Assembly: GCA_949293265.1 (NCBI GenBank)
Contig: CASFCK010000002.1
Span: 43,609 to 107,608, forward strand
DNA length: 64,000 nt
Direction: 5' to 3'
DNA from: an uncultured bacterium
Lineage (GTDB): Bacteria; Bacillota_I; Bacilli_A; Acholeplasmatales; Anaeroplasmataceae
In this document: one piece after another, positions 26,916-34,951 of the stretch
Position numbering within the stretch: position 1 is the stretch's first letter
How the letters are laid out: every line of letters starts with the position of its first letter
The notes under the pieces: model-generated
Seen by the model: the letters and a program-made list of their open reading frames with translations, nothing else
Told to the model about the DNA's origin: nothing
Databases searched by the model: none
Position numbers and translations under genes: made by a program

Positions 26916-27812
26916 ATGAAAAAAATTTATATAATATTCTTAAGCATTATAATTTTGTTATTTAGTCCAAACGCAGTTAAAGCTAATATGGCTGCCCCAC
27001 TATTAGATGATATAGCTACGTCTATTTCATTTGAAAAAAGTAGGGATATAGATGTTACAAGCGAAACATTAGATATTAATATTCTTAATACTTTAGCAGA
27101 TATTAAGGTTACTTATAATTTAAAAAACATTAAAAATGAAGACATTAATACAGCCTCTATGTTTGTATCACCTAATATTGAAGGGGAAGCTATTAGTATT
27201 AAAATAGCTGATAAAGAAGTAGATTGTATAAAAGAAACTTATTACTATAATTCTTATGATGATTTAACGACAAATGATTGGGAATATATAATATTAGAAA
27301 AAGATTATTATGATGAATATTATAATAAAGTTCAAACTTTAACTTTTAATATCAATTTTAATCCTTTAGAAGAAAAAGAAATAATTATTAATTATAAATA
27401 TCGTTTAGGCGGGCGCCCTAATAGAATAGATGATATGAAATGGGGAAGCTTAACATATTATTTAAAACCAGCTGCCTTATGGCATGATTTTTCTAATTTA
27501 ACTATCAATCTTTATTTGTCTAAAGATATGCCAGTTTTAAAAGAAAGCAATTTAGAATTTTCTTATTTAGGCAATAGGCATTATCAATATAAATCAAACA
27601 TTTTACCTGAAGAAAATTTAGAGATAGAAATCGGATTAAATAATTGGCAAAAATTTATTGGCCATTTTAGAAATCCATATCTTATTTTTGAATTAATGTT
27701 CTTTATACCGTTTATAGTAATTGGATTATTAATTTTAGTAATAATAATTATTTTTATAAGACGAAAGAATAAAAGAAAAAAACAGTTGACAATAAAGAAA
27801 AATAGTGTATAA
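26916..27812 (+). CDS. Secreted, membrane-anchored protein of unknown function
   Basis: 298 aa. The signal peptide covers about residues 1-23 (MKKIYIIFLSIIILLFSPNA then VKA). A beta-rich extracellular part follows with conserved-looking segments NMAAPLLDDIATSISFEKS, NLKNIKNEDINTASMFVSPN and LGGRPNRIDDMKWG. A C-terminal transmembrane helix (about 258-282) and a very basic tail end the protein. No catalytic motif was recognised. The promoter of the infC operon overlaps its 3' end, with the -10 box covering the stop codon. Confidence 0.65.
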   Translation: MKKIYIIFLSIIILLFSPNAVKANMAAPLLDDIATSISFEKSRDIDVTSETLDINILNTLADIKVTYNLKNIKNEDINTASMFVSPNIEGEAISIKIADKEVDCIKETYYYNSYDDLTTNDWEYIILEKDYYDEYYNKVQTLTFNINFNPLEEKEIIINYKYRLGGRPNRIDDMKWGSLTYYLKPAALWHDFSNLTINLYLSKDMPVLKESNLEFSYLGNRHYQYKSNILPEENLEIEIGLNNWQKFIGHFRNPYLIFELMFFIPFIVIGLLILVIIIIFIRRKNKRKKQLTIKKNSV

Positions 27813-27813
27813 T
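27786..27813 (+). promoter_or_regulatory. Consensus sigma-A promoter of the infC-rpmI-rplT operon
   Basis: Perfect TTGACA (27786-27791) and TATAAT (27808-27813) with a 16-bp spacer, lying inside the last codons of the upstream gene. Confidence 0.88.
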
Positions 27814-27819
27814 TGCAAC

Positions 27820-27938
27820 GTAATAAAAAAGTGGAAAGCAGAACCCCTGTTCTCACCTGACTGACTAGGTTGGTAGGTAAAAATGTCACATTTGTTTTAA
27901 TGATGGATTTTTACAGGGACGCTTGACGTCTCTTTTTT
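27820..27938 (+). ncRNA. L20-type autoregulatory leader (infC-rpmI-rplT)
   Basis: The leader between the consensus promoter and infC contains CACCTGACTGACTAGG followed by TTGGTAGGT, the signature of the Firmicutes L20 leader that mimics the L20 site on 23S rRNA. Pairings visible: AGAAC/GTTCT (27839-27852), GTAAAAAT (27877-27884) with ATTTTTAC (27907-27914), and a terminator GGGACG/CGTCTC (27916-27932) followed by six T's. In this family excess L20 stabilises termination, giving feedback control of the operon. The downstream gene order infC-rpmI-rplT matches exactly. Confidence 0.85.
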
Positions 27939-27970
27939 ATTTGCTAAGTGGATTTATGGAGGTGGAGCAC

Positions 27971-28507
27971 ATTAGCAGTACAAGAAAACCAGATGAAATG
28001 GTTAATGATGGTATCAAATTAAAAGAAATGTTAGTAATTACTGACAAAGGGGAAAAATTAGGTTTATTACCTAAGGCTAAAGCTATTGACGAAGCTTATA
28101 AAAGAGGCCTTGATTTAGTAGTTGTATCAGCTGAAAGTAATCCTCCAGTAGCTAAAATGATGGATTATTCTAAGTTTCGTTTTGAACAACAAAAGAAATT
28201 AAAAGAAATGAAGAAGAAACAAAAAATAGTTACTGTTCAAGAAATTCAATTAAGCCCAACTATTGAAAAACATGATTTTGAAACAAAAGCTAGAAAAGCT
28301 CAAACTATCTTAGACAAAGGAAATAAAGTAAAAATTACTTTACGCCTTAAAGGTAGAATGATTGTACATCAAGAATTAGCCAAGGAAGTAATTGCTAAAT
28401 TTGTTGAAGCTTTAGCTGAAACTTCAACTTTAGAAAATGAAATCAAATTAGATGGTAAATTGTTATTTGCAACAATTGCCCCAAAAAAACAAAAAGGAGA
28501 TAATTAA
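27971..28507 (+). CDS. infC: Translation initiation factor IF-3 (AUU start)
   Basis: About 178 aa if started at the ATT at 27971, which has GGAGGTGG 5 nt upstream. An AUU start is the classical IF-3 initiation codon and allows IF-3 to repress its own synthesis by discriminating against non-canonical starts. The ATG codons upstream lie in the terminator region or inside the ribosome-binding site, so the longer frame is rejected. Family motifs include RLKGRMIVHQELA, VTVQEIQLSPTIEKHDFETK and DYSKFRFEQQKK. It binds 30S subunits during initiation. Confidence 0.92.
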   Translation: MSSTRKPDEMVNDGIKLKEMLVITDKGEKLGLLPKAKAIDEAYKRGLDLVVVSAESNPPVAKMMDYSKFRFEQQKKLKEMKKKQKIVTVQEIQLSPTIEKHDFETKARKAQTILDKGNKVKITLRLKGRMIVHQELAKEVIAKFVEALAETSTLENEIKLDGKLLFATIAPKKQKGDN

Positions 28508-28508
28508 C

Positions 28509-28709
28509 ATGCCAAAACAAAAAACACACAGCGGTTTAAAGAAAAGAATTAAAGTAACAGGCACTGGCAAATTAAAACGTGGTCATGCCTTTACAGGTCA
28601 TATGAAGACTAATAAAACTCATAAACAAAATAGAAATCTTCATAAACCAGGATTAGTAGACAAAACTGATGAAAAGCGTATTAAAAGCTTAATCAGTAAT
28701 ATGCGATAG
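28509..28709 (+). CDS. rpmI: Ribosomal protein bL35
   Basis: 66 aa beginning MPKQKTHSGLKKRIKVTGTG, full length for bL35 and strongly basic. ATG at 28509 has AAAGGAG 6-9 nt upstream, one base after the infC stop. Located 12 nt before rplT. Confidence 0.96.
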   Translation: MPKQKTHSGLKKRIKVTGTGKLKRGHAFTGHMKTNKTHKQNRNLHKPGLVDKTDEKRIKSLISNMR

Positions 28710-28721
28710 GAGGAAATAGAA

Positions 28722-29411
28722 ATGCCAAGAGTTAAAGGTGGATATGTAGCAAGACGTCGTCGTAAGGCAGTATTAAAACTTGCTAAAGGTTATTATGGTT
28801 CTAAACACACATTATATAAAACTGCACATGAACAAGTAATGCGTTCATTACAATATTCATATCGTGATCGTAAAGTTAGAAAAAGAGATTTCCGTAAATT
28901 ATGGATTGTTCGTATTAATGCAGCATGTCGTTTAAACGATATTACTTATTCTCAATTTATTAATGGTTTAAAACATAAAGATGTAATCGTTAATAGAAAG
29001 ATGTTAGCTGAATTAGCTGTTAATGACGCTAAAGGATTTGCTGATTTAGTAGCAGTAGCTAAAGAAGGCTTAGCTAACCCTAAAGCTATAGAAAAGGTTG
29101 AAACTGTATTTGTTAAACCTGCTCCAAAAGCTGAAAGAACTAAAAATCATGCAGAACATGTAGCTAGCGTTAAAAAAGTAGAAGTTAAAGCTGAACCTAA
29201 AAAAGAAGCAAAAGCTGAAGTTAAAGCCGAACCTAAAAAAGAAGCAAAAGCTGAAGTTAAAGCTGAAAAACCAGCTAAAACTACAAAAAAAGCTAGTGTA
29301 AACTATGAAGAAATGACATTAGTTGAATTAAAAGCTTTATGTAAAGAAAAAGGCATTAAAGGTTATTCTACTTTAAAGAAAGCTGAAATTATTGAATTAT
29401 TAACAAAATAA
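28722..29411 (+). CDS. rplT: Ribosomal protein bL20 with long repeat linker and SAP-like C-terminal domain
   Basis: 229 aa against the usual 115-120. Residues 1-117 are standard bL20: [40 protein letters not shown] and [12 protein letters not shown]. Residues ~118-190 are a Lys/Ala/Glu linker with a 12-residue repeat, [12 protein letters not shown], encoded by two 36-nt direct repeats (29181-29216, 29217-29252) and a partial third. Residues ~193-229 ([20 protein letters not shown], then [12 protein letters not shown]) look like a SAP or Rho-N-type nucleic-acid-binding motif. The reading frame is continuous and the operon terminator overlaps the stop, so the extension is real. Its role is unknown; an added RNA contact on the ribosome or leader is possible. 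Confidence 0.93.
   Translation: MPRVKGGYVARRRRKAVLKLAKGYYGSKHTLYKTAHEQVMRSLQYSYRDRKVRKRDFRKLWIVRINAACRLNDITYSQFINGLKHKDVIVNRKMLAELAVNDAKGFADLVAVAKEGLANPKAIEKVETVFVKPAPKAERTKNHAEHVASVKKVEVKAEPKKEAKAEVKAEPKKEAKAEVKAEKPAKTTKKASVNYEEMTLVELKALCKEKGIKGYSTLKKAEIIELLTK
29181..29273 (+). repeat. 36-nt direct repeats encoding the bL20 linker
   Basis: Unit GAAGTTAAAGCTGAACC(T), continuing to GCAAAAGCT, occurs at 29181-29216 and 29217-29252 with one base difference (GCT/GCC), and partially from 29253. It is in frame and coding. Confidence 0.9.
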
Positions 29412-29437
29412 GCTATCGTTTGATAGCTTTTTTTGTT
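29410..29437 (+). terminator. Terminator of the infC-rpmI-rplT operon
   Basis: AAGCTATC, loop GTTT, GATAGCTT, then TTTTT; it overlaps the rplT stop codon. Confidence 0.9.
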
Positions 29438-29473
29438 ATAATAAATATCAATCGAAGAATATGAGGTTAAAAA

Positions 29474-29779
29474 ATGGAAACAAGAAATTATAAGATATTA
29501 AGAGCTATTTTTACAGTTATTATAGGTTTATCATTCGCAATAGCTTTAACGATGACAATATTAGTATTTACCTACGATGATCCAAGTGAAGTTCCTTATT
29601 TCATTGATCATTTTGGTGTTGGCTTAGCTTTAGCCTTAGTTGGAATATCAGCTGTTTTAATGACAATATTGAATAAATATAATATTAATTCAAGCGATAA
29701 AGGCGATAAATTTATGCAAATAGTTGGATTATTATTAATAATCTTTGGCATAGGGACAATTATCTTTTCCTATCTCTAA
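29474..29779 (+). CDS. Small membrane protein, unknown
   Basis: 101 aa with three hydrophobic helices (about 9-33, 48-64 and 80-100) and a short polar loop after the first. The ATG has GAGGTT 8-10 nt upstream. No family recognised. It stands alone between the rplT terminator and the promoter of the structured RNA. Confidence 0.55.
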   Translation: METRNYKILRAIFTVIIGLSFAIALTMTILVFTYDDPSEVPYFIDHFGVGLALALVGISAVLMTILNKYNINSSDKGDKFMQIVGLLLIIFGIGTIIFSYL

Positions 29780-29781
29780 TC

Positions 29782-29810
29782 TTTACAAATTATGAAAAAT
29801 ATGCTATATT
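29782..29810 (+). promoter_or_regulatory. Strong promoter of the structured RNA
   Basis: TTTACA (29782-29787), 17-bp spacer, TATATT (29805-29810) preceded by an extended -10 TGC. The predicted start falls at about 29817, exactly where the closing stem begins. Confidence 0.75.
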
Positions 29811-29816
29811 AAAACT

Positions 29817-29995
29817 GCTAGGAAGAAGCCCGTGGAACCCAAAATTATATTTAGTGAGTCTGAGAATTTTTATGTGTGAATGCTTAGACTATTTTAAGAA
29901 TCCTAATTAATTATTCGTGAGGACTCAATCTTGAAGACCTTTGTTCTTCATGGACTTCCTAGCCTTATTTTTTAAGGCTTTGGGGCCTTTTTATT
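29817..29995 (+). ncRNA. Structured non-coding RNA with 6S-like architecture
   Basis: The 5' end GCTAGGAAG (29817-29825) pairs perfectly with CTTCCTAGC (29955-29963), closing a ~147-nt element. Inside is an unpaired 5' strand, then a terminal stem TGAGTC/GACTCA (about 29858/29923) with an alternative hairpin GTCTGAG/CTTAGAC, and on the 3' side a small hairpin TGAAGA/TCTTCA. Closing stem, central bubble with a 3'-strand hairpin and terminal stem match the general plan of 6S RNA. After it, AGCCTT (29961) and AAGGCT form one hairpin while AAGGC/GCCTT (29974-29989) followed by TTTATTTT forms a terminator. No ORF is present. 6S is my best hypothesis, not a demonstrated identity; an rsmD leader is the alternative. 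Confidence 0.55.
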
Positions 29996-30010
29996 TTGGA
30001 GTGATGTTTA

Positions 30011-30541
30011 ATGCGCGTTATTGCTGGAAAATTACGGCATAGAATTATAAAAGAAACAAATCTAGAGACAACTAGAGAAACACAAGATAGAATTAGAGAA
30101 GCAATTTTTAACTCTTTATTAGTAGTTCATGGCTCTGTATTAGATTTATTTTGTGGTAGTGGCGCTATGGCCATTGAGGCTTATTCTAGAGGAGCTAATC
30201 ATATCGTTTTAAATGATATAAATAAACAAGCTGTTTTAGTTAGTAAAGAAAATTTAGAATTATTAAATATTAAAGATTATGAAATATTTAATTTAGATTA
30301 TGAACATTTTCTTAAACAATATTTAAAGCCTTTTGATTTTATTTTTTTAGATCCACCTTATATGATGAATAATATTTATGATATTTTAATCAAAATAATT
30401 AATTCTAAGGTAGTAAAATCAAAAACCAAGATTGTTTTTGAAATGGCTAGTGAAACTAACTATTTACTACCTTCAAAAATTGATTTTATAAAAGAAAAGA
30501 AATATGGTAAAAAGAAAGTTGTGTTTATGGAGGTGAAATAA
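30011..30541 (+). CDS. rsmD: 16S rRNA (guanine-966-N2)-methyltransferase
   Basis: 176 aa. Family motifs: MRVIAGKLRHR at the start, TRETQDRIREAIFN (about 22-35), LDLFCGSGAMAIEAYSRGA (AdoMet motif, about 43-61) and the catalytic FLDPPYMM (about 112). It methylates G966 of 16S rRNA on the assembled small subunit. Many Bacillota place coaD after rsmD; here the following gene is an unrelated unknown whose ATG overlaps the rsmD stop by one base. Confidence 0.93.
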   Translation: MRVIAGKLRHRIIKETNLETTRETQDRIREAIFNSLLVVHGSVLDLFCGSGAMAIEAYSRGANHIVLNDINKQAVLVSKENLELLNIKDYEIFNLDYEHFLKQYLKPFDFIFLDPPYMMNNIYDILIKIINSKVVKSKTKIVFEMASETNYLLPSKIDFIKEKKYGKKKVVFMEVK

Positions 30542-31638
30542 TGCTTTTTTCCTCAATTCTAGATAATTTAATATTTGAATTAGCCAAAAAAATTAAAAAT
30601 AAAAAAATAAATGATGAAAAACATGTATTAGTTTTTACTAGTAACAATAAAATAACTAGAGACTATATAATTACTTTCTTTGAAGATAACAAAATGGTCA
30701 ATATAACAATATATCCTTATAAACGAGGCTTATTAACCTATCTTGATAATTGTAATAATAGTGAATATGATGAAGCTGAAAAAGAATATATAAACATTGA
30801 CATTGATTTTTATGAAAAAGTCCCAACTATTTTAAGTACTATTTGTAGATATGGTTTTAAAAGTCGTGACTTTTCTAAAACTTGTTGTGAAGAAATTAAA
30901 CACATTTTATTTGCATTATATGATAGATTAGGCAAAAGAAAGTTAGATCTAGCGGAAAGTGATTACTATTTAATGAATGTAAACACTATTGATTTCACTT
31001 ATGATTTTGAGTCCTTAAAAAAGCCAATAGCTAAATTACTTAAAGTTGAATTTGCTAAAAGTCCAATTCAAACAGAAATTGTTGATGAATTTAGAATCAT
31101 TTTTAGAACTAAACAAAAATTCACTTTCTTTACGAGTTATTTTGCTAATTTAAGAGAAAAAGGTAAGGCTTATTATATGGTAGGATATGGACCTAAAATA
31201 GAGCCATTAAAAGAAGTTGACATTGTTGAAAACAATAAAATTGATAATATTTGGTTATATTTATTAAAATATTTTAATGTCTATGGTTTACCAGAAGAAT
31301 TAGTTTTTAATGATTATGAAACTTATGCGAAAACATATAAAACTTTAAAAGCTTTAAATATTAAAGTATCTTTAGATAGATACAATTTACATCAGTATTA
31401 TTTTAGAGATTTAATTTATTTTGCAAATGCTTATTTTGAAGCAGCTACTGATAAAACAAATTTAAATGAATTAAATGATTTTATTAAAAATGCTTTAGAA
31501 GCGTTAAATCAATGTTTAATATTAGGATATGATCCAGAAAAAGAATTATTAGGCAAAAATTTAACTGATTTTTATAAAATAATTCAAGAACTAAAAGAAA
31601 ACAATGAAGAAAAGCCACCAACAACTCTTGTTTCTTAA
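30541..31638 (+). CDS. Uncharacterised protein
   Basis: 365 aa, start coupled to rsmD (TAATG overlap, GGAGGTGA 4-8 nt upstream). The N-terminal ~75 residues have alternating strand and helix with HVLVFTSNNKITRDYIITFF, reminiscent of a Rossmann-type opening, but no nucleotide-binding motif is evident. The middle contains FRTKQKFTFFTSYFANLREKG, and the C-terminal ~120 residues are helical. No signal peptide or membrane helix. I do not recognise the family, and its place between rsmD and the hisS T-box gives no firm clue. Confidence 0.55.
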   Translation: MLFSSILDNLIFELAKKIKNKKINDEKHVLVFTSNNKITRDYIITFFEDNKMVNITIYPYKRGLLTYLDNCNNSEYDEAEKEYINIDIDFYEKVPTILSTICRYGFKSRDFSKTCCEEIKHILFALYDRLGKRKLDLAESDYYLMNVNTIDFTYDFESLKKPIAKLLKVEFAKSPIQTEIVDEFRIIFRTKQKFTFFTSYFANLREKGKAYYMVGYGPKIEPLKEVDIVENNKIDNIWLYLLKYFNVYGLPEELVFNDYETYAKTYKTLKALNIKVSLDRYNLHQYYFRDLIYFANAYFEAATDKTNLNELNDFIKNALEALNQCLILGYDPEKELLGKNLTDFYKIIQELKENNEEKPPTTLVS

Positions 31639-31656
31639 TTAAAAATTTGCTAAAAT
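31628..31656 (+). promoter_or_regulatory. Promoter of the hisS T-box transcript
   Basis: TTGTTT (31628-31633), 17-bp spacer and TAAAAT (31651-31656) with an extended TGC; overlaps the end of the upstream gene. Confidence 0.55.
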
Positions 31657-31662
31657 ATATTG

Positions 31663-31858
31663 ATTTGTTTAAGAAACAAGGGTTTAAGTCAGCATATTAA
31701 GCGATGGTGGATGGTGAAAGCACCAAATGTGAACTTAAATTAGACACTTCTTAAAAACAAAGCGTACCAGGCGTTAACGGTTGAGGGCTAGATTTAGATC
31801 TAGAACTAAGGTGGCACCGCGATTATTCGTCCTTAGATAACTAAGGGCTTTTTTTATT
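31663..31858 (+). ncRNA. T-box riboswitch upstream of hisS-aspS, specifier region GACAC
   Basis: The T-box sequence AAGGTGGCACCGCG is at 31808-31821. Stem I base TTTAAGAA (31668-31675) pairs with TTCTTAAA (31748-31755), and GATGG- and GGTGAAAG-type stem I elements lie between. The terminator CCTTAG/CTAAGG (31831-31846) is followed by seven T's. Directly before the closing strand of stem I lies GACAC (31743-31747), which contains GAC (Asp) and CAC (His) overlapping by one base. This matches the two downstream genes, hisS and aspS. Uncharged tRNA binding would favour readthrough. Confidence 0.92.
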
Positions 31859-31876
31859 TAAAGAAAGGATGATAAA

Positions 31877-33187
31877 GTGATTACTAAACCTAAGGGAACC
31901 TATGATATTTTGCCAGAAGAAAGCTTAAAATGGGCAAAATTAGAAAATGTATTTAGAAGAGTATGTGCTATATGCAACTATGAAGAAATAAGAACTCCTA
32001 TTTTTGAACAATATGAGACTTTTCATCGTGATAATAAAGATAGTTCAGATATGGTTAATAAAGAAACTTATGATTTTATTGATCGCGGTGAACGTAAAAT
32101 GACTTTAAGGCCAGAAGGAACAGCTGGATGCGTAAGAGCCTATGTAGAAAATAAATTATATGTAAATAATAAAGTTACTAAATTATTCTATTATGGTCCG
32201 ATGTTTCGTTATGAAAGACCTCAAAAAGGTAGATATAGACAATTCTATCAATTTGGTTTAGAAGCATATGGTCCTAAAAGCCCATATCTTGATGTTGATA
32301 TTATTTCAACCGCAATCATGTTATTTAAAGCTATAGGTTTAAAGAATTTAAGGGTTAGAATAAATAGTTTAGGCGATAAAGAATCAAGAGACAATTATCG
32401 TGATGTTTTAGTTAAATATTTTACTGAAAATATTGATTCTTTATGTGCTGATTGTAAAGATAGATTAACTAAAAACCCATTAAGAATTCTAGATTGTAAA
32501 GTAGATAAGAATAATGACGTTTTATTAAATGCACCACAAATAGGCAAATATTTAAACAATCAATCTAAAGAACATTTCAATAAGGTTTTAGCATTATTAG
32601 ATGAATTAAATATTGAATATGTAGTTGATCCACATTTAGTTAGAGGCCTTGATTATTATTCTGATACTGTTTTTGAAGTAGAATATATTTCTGATGCCTT
32701 AGGTAATCAAAATGTTATTTGTGCTGGCGGTAGATATAACGATTTAGTTAAAGATTTAGGTGGTCCTGATATTCCTGGTGTTGGTTTAGCTTTTGGAATG
32801 GATAGAATATTATTAGCATTAGCTAATGAAGGTATTAATATCGTAAATCCTAAATCATTACATTATTTTTTAATAACTTTAGGAGAAGAAGCTAAAGAAG
32901 CTGGTGAAAAAATTATTTATAATAGTCGTTTAAAAGGATTTAAATGTGATATGAGCTATCAAAATGCTTCATTAAAAGCCCAATTTAAAGAAGCTGATTA
33001 TAATAATGCTATGTTTACTTTAATATTAGGTGAAGATGAATTAACTAATAAGATGATTAATATTAAAAATAATTATACTAAAGAACAAGTTAGTATTGAA
33101 ATAGATAAAATTAATGAATATTTATTAGGCGAAATTAATAAGTGTCAAAATTGTGGAGGAAAATGTCATGAAAAGAGTACAAATTAA
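31877..33187 (+). CDS. hisS: Histidyl-tRNA synthetase
   Basis: 436 aa, GTG start with AAAGGATGAT upstream. Class II motifs: YGPMFRYERPQKGRYRQFYQ (motif 2, about 112-131), GLDYYSDTVFEVEY (about 257) and GVGLAFGMDRILLAL (motif 3, about 302), followed by an anticodon-binding domain. The protein ends in [14 protein letters not shown], a short Cys-rich tail not usual for HisRS. This tail is encoded by DNA that also carries the GGAGG ribosome-binding site and start of aspS, so it may be a by-product of the overlap. T-box controlled. Confidence 0.96.
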   Translation: MITKPKGTYDILPEESLKWAKLENVFRRVCAICNYEEIRTPIFEQYETFHRDNKDSSDMVNKETYDFIDRGERKMTLRPEGTAGCVRAYVENKLYVNNKVTKLFYYGPMFRYERPQKGRYRQFYQFGLEAYGPKSPYLDVDIISTAIMLFKAIGLKNLRVRINSLGDKESRDNYRDVLVKYFTENIDSLCADCKDRLTKNPLRILDCKVDKNNDVLLNAPQIGKYLNNQSKEHFNKVLALLDELNIEYVVDPHLVRGLDYYSDTVFEVEYISDALGNQNVICAGGRYNDLVKDLGGPDIPGVGLAFGMDRILLALANEGINIVNPKSLHYFLITLGEEAKEAGEKIIYNSRLKGFKCDMSYQNASLKAQFKEADYNNAMFTLILGEDELTNKMINIKNNYTKEQVSIEIDKINEYLLGEINKCQNCGGKCHEKSTN

Positions 33188-34469
33188 AGATATAAAATTA
33201 AACGAAGTTAATAAAGTTGCGGGATTTGTTGAAAATTTTCGTAACCGTAAAACAATGTGTTTTATTGTTTTAAGAGATGTTTCAGGTAAATTACAAGTAA
33301 CAATTGAAAAAGAAAAACATCCTGAATTTAATGAATTATTAGAACAAATAACAATTGATTCAGTTATTGAAGTAACAGGTATGGTTCTTCAAAGTGAATA
33401 TGTTAAATTAAATCATATGGAAATGTATCCTGATACATTAGAAATAATGTCTACATCATTACCAAACCCGATTGTAGCGCCAAAAGGAGAAGAAACTAAC
33501 ATCGATCTAAGATTAGACTATCGTTGGATTGATTTAAGAAGTGAAAAAAACACTTTAATGTTTAAGGTTCAATCACATTTCGTTAATGCTTGTCGTCAAT
33601 TCTTAAATGAACGTGATTTTATCGAAATTCACACTCCTAAGCTTATTGGGGCAGAATCAGAATCAGGGGCAGGTGTATTTAAAGTTGAATATTTTGATCG
33701 TTTTGCCTTTTTAGCTCAATCACCACAATTTTATAAACAAATGGCTATGGCAGCTGGTTTTGAACGTATTTATGAATCAGGTCCGGTTTTCAGGGCGGAA
33801 AAATTTGCGAGTAGAAAACATGCTACTGAATTTACAGGCTTTGATTTAGAATTTTCTTATATTGAATCGTATAAAGATGTTATGCATTTAGAAGAAGAAA
33901 TGTTAACATATGCTTTAAAAGCAATTAAAGATAAATATGGTGAAGAAGTAAAAAGGGTTTATGACATTGATATTGTTGTACCAACACTTCCATTCCCAGT
34001 TATTGATTTACATGATTTGTATACTGAGTTAGAAACTAGATATGGCTATCATGTACCAGAATCAGAAAAAGGAGATTTAACAACTGAAGGTGAAAGATTA
34101 TGTCAAAAATTTAGCCTAGAAAAATATGGCCATGAATTCTTATTTGTTACTGGTTATAGTAAAGATAAACGAGCTTTTTATCATATGCGCGATGAATCAG
34201 GTGTTCCATGTGGATATGACTTAATTTGGAAGGGTTGTGAAATTACTACAGGTGCCCAAAGAGAACATCGTTATGAAATATTAAAGGCGCAAGCTGAAGA
34301 AAAAGGCTTATCTGAAGATGTTAAATTTTATCTTGATTTCTTCCGTTATGGTTGTCCTCCTCATGGTGGATTTGGCATAGGTGTAGACAGAATAACTATG
34401 CTTATCTTCAATGAAGGCATTAAGGAATCAATGTTTATTTTCCGTGGCCCAGATCGTTTAAATCCATAG
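33168..34469 (+). CDS. aspS: Aspartyl-tRNA synthetase, archaeal/eukaryotic-type (short form)
   Basis: 433 aa from the ATG at 33168 (GGAGG 9 nt upstream, inside hisS). Typical bacterial AspRS is ~590 aa with an inserted GAD domain; this protein lacks it and matches the archaeal-type enzyme. It has an N-terminal OB anticodon domain ([20 protein letters not shown]), catalytic motif 2 [19 protein letters not shown] (about 207) and motif 3 [15 protein letters not shown] (about 399). Archaeal-type AspRS in bacteria is often non-discriminating and charges tRNA-Asn with Asp, needing GatCAB to finish Asn-tRNA; that remains inference. It overlaps hisS by 20 nt and shares its T-box. Confidence 0.93.
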   Translation: MKRVQIKDIKLNEVNKVAGFVENFRNRKTMCFIVLRDVSGKLQVTIEKEKHPEFNELLEQITIDSVIEVTGMVLQSEYVKLNHMEMYPDTLEIMSTSLPNPIVAPKGEETNIDLRLDYRWIDLRSEKNTLMFKVQSHFVNACRQFLNERDFIEIHTPKLIGAESESGAGVFKVEYFDRFAFLAQSPQFYKQMAMAAGFERIYESGPVFRAEKFASRKHATEFTGFDLEFSYIESYKDVMHLEEEMLTYALKAIKDKYGEEVKRVYDIDIVVPTLPFPVIDLHDLYTELETRYGYHVPESEKGDLTTEGERLCQKFSLEKYGHEFLFVTGYSKDKRAFYHMRDESGVPCGYDLIWKGCEITTGAQREHRYEILKAQAEEKGLSEDVKFYLDFFRYGCPPHGGFGIGVDRITMLIFNEGIKESMFIFRGPDRLNP

Positions 34470-34477
34470 GTGAAGAT

Positions 34478-34951
34478 ATGACAAAACATATTTCTTGGGA
34501 TGAATATTTTATGGGGGTAGCGATCTTATCAAGCTATCGTAGTAAGGACCCTGTTACTAAAGTTGGGGCATGTATAGTAAATGATGATAAACGAATAATT
34601 GGAATTGGATATAATGGTTTTCCTTATGGTTGTTCTGATGATGTTTTCCCGTGGGGAAAGGTTGGCGAAAATTTAGACACTAAATATCCTTATGTTGTCC
34701 ATGCTGAACCTAATGCAATTTTAAATTCAACATCAAGTCTTAAAGGTGCTACGTTATATGTAACTTTATTTCCTTGTAATGAATGTGCTAAATTAATCAT
34801 CCAAAGCGGAATTAAACATGTTGTTTACATGAACGATAAATATAAACATTCAGACAGCAATTTAGCTAGTAGAAAGATGTTTGATTCAGCAGGTGTTACA
34901 TATACTAAAATGGCAGAAGTTAAAATAATTGTAGGAGGTTATAATGACTAA
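34478..34951 (+). CDS. dCMP deaminase (ComEB-like cytidine deaminase family)
   Basis: 157 aa. Zinc and catalytic motif HAEPNAIL (about 71-78), with the second half [19 protein letters not shown] (about 99-117) giving the two Cys ligands. The N-terminal [19 protein letters not shown] and [21 protein letters not shown] are typical of dCMP deaminases. It converts dCMP to dUMP for dTMP synthesis. It follows aspS by 8 nt and overlaps lspA by 8 nt. Confidence 0.92.
   Translation: MTKHISWDEYFMGVAILSSYRSKDPVTKVGACIVNDDKRIIGIGYNGFPYGCSDDVFPWGKVGENLDTKYPYVVHAEPNAILNSTSSLKGATLYVTLFPCNECAKLIIQSGIKHVVYMNDKYKHSDSNLASRKMFDSAGVTYTKMAEVKIIVGGYND

Noticed and set aside
29181..29273. 36-nt repeats considered as CRISPR-like
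   Set aside because: The repeats are contiguous, have no spacers and are in frame within rplT.
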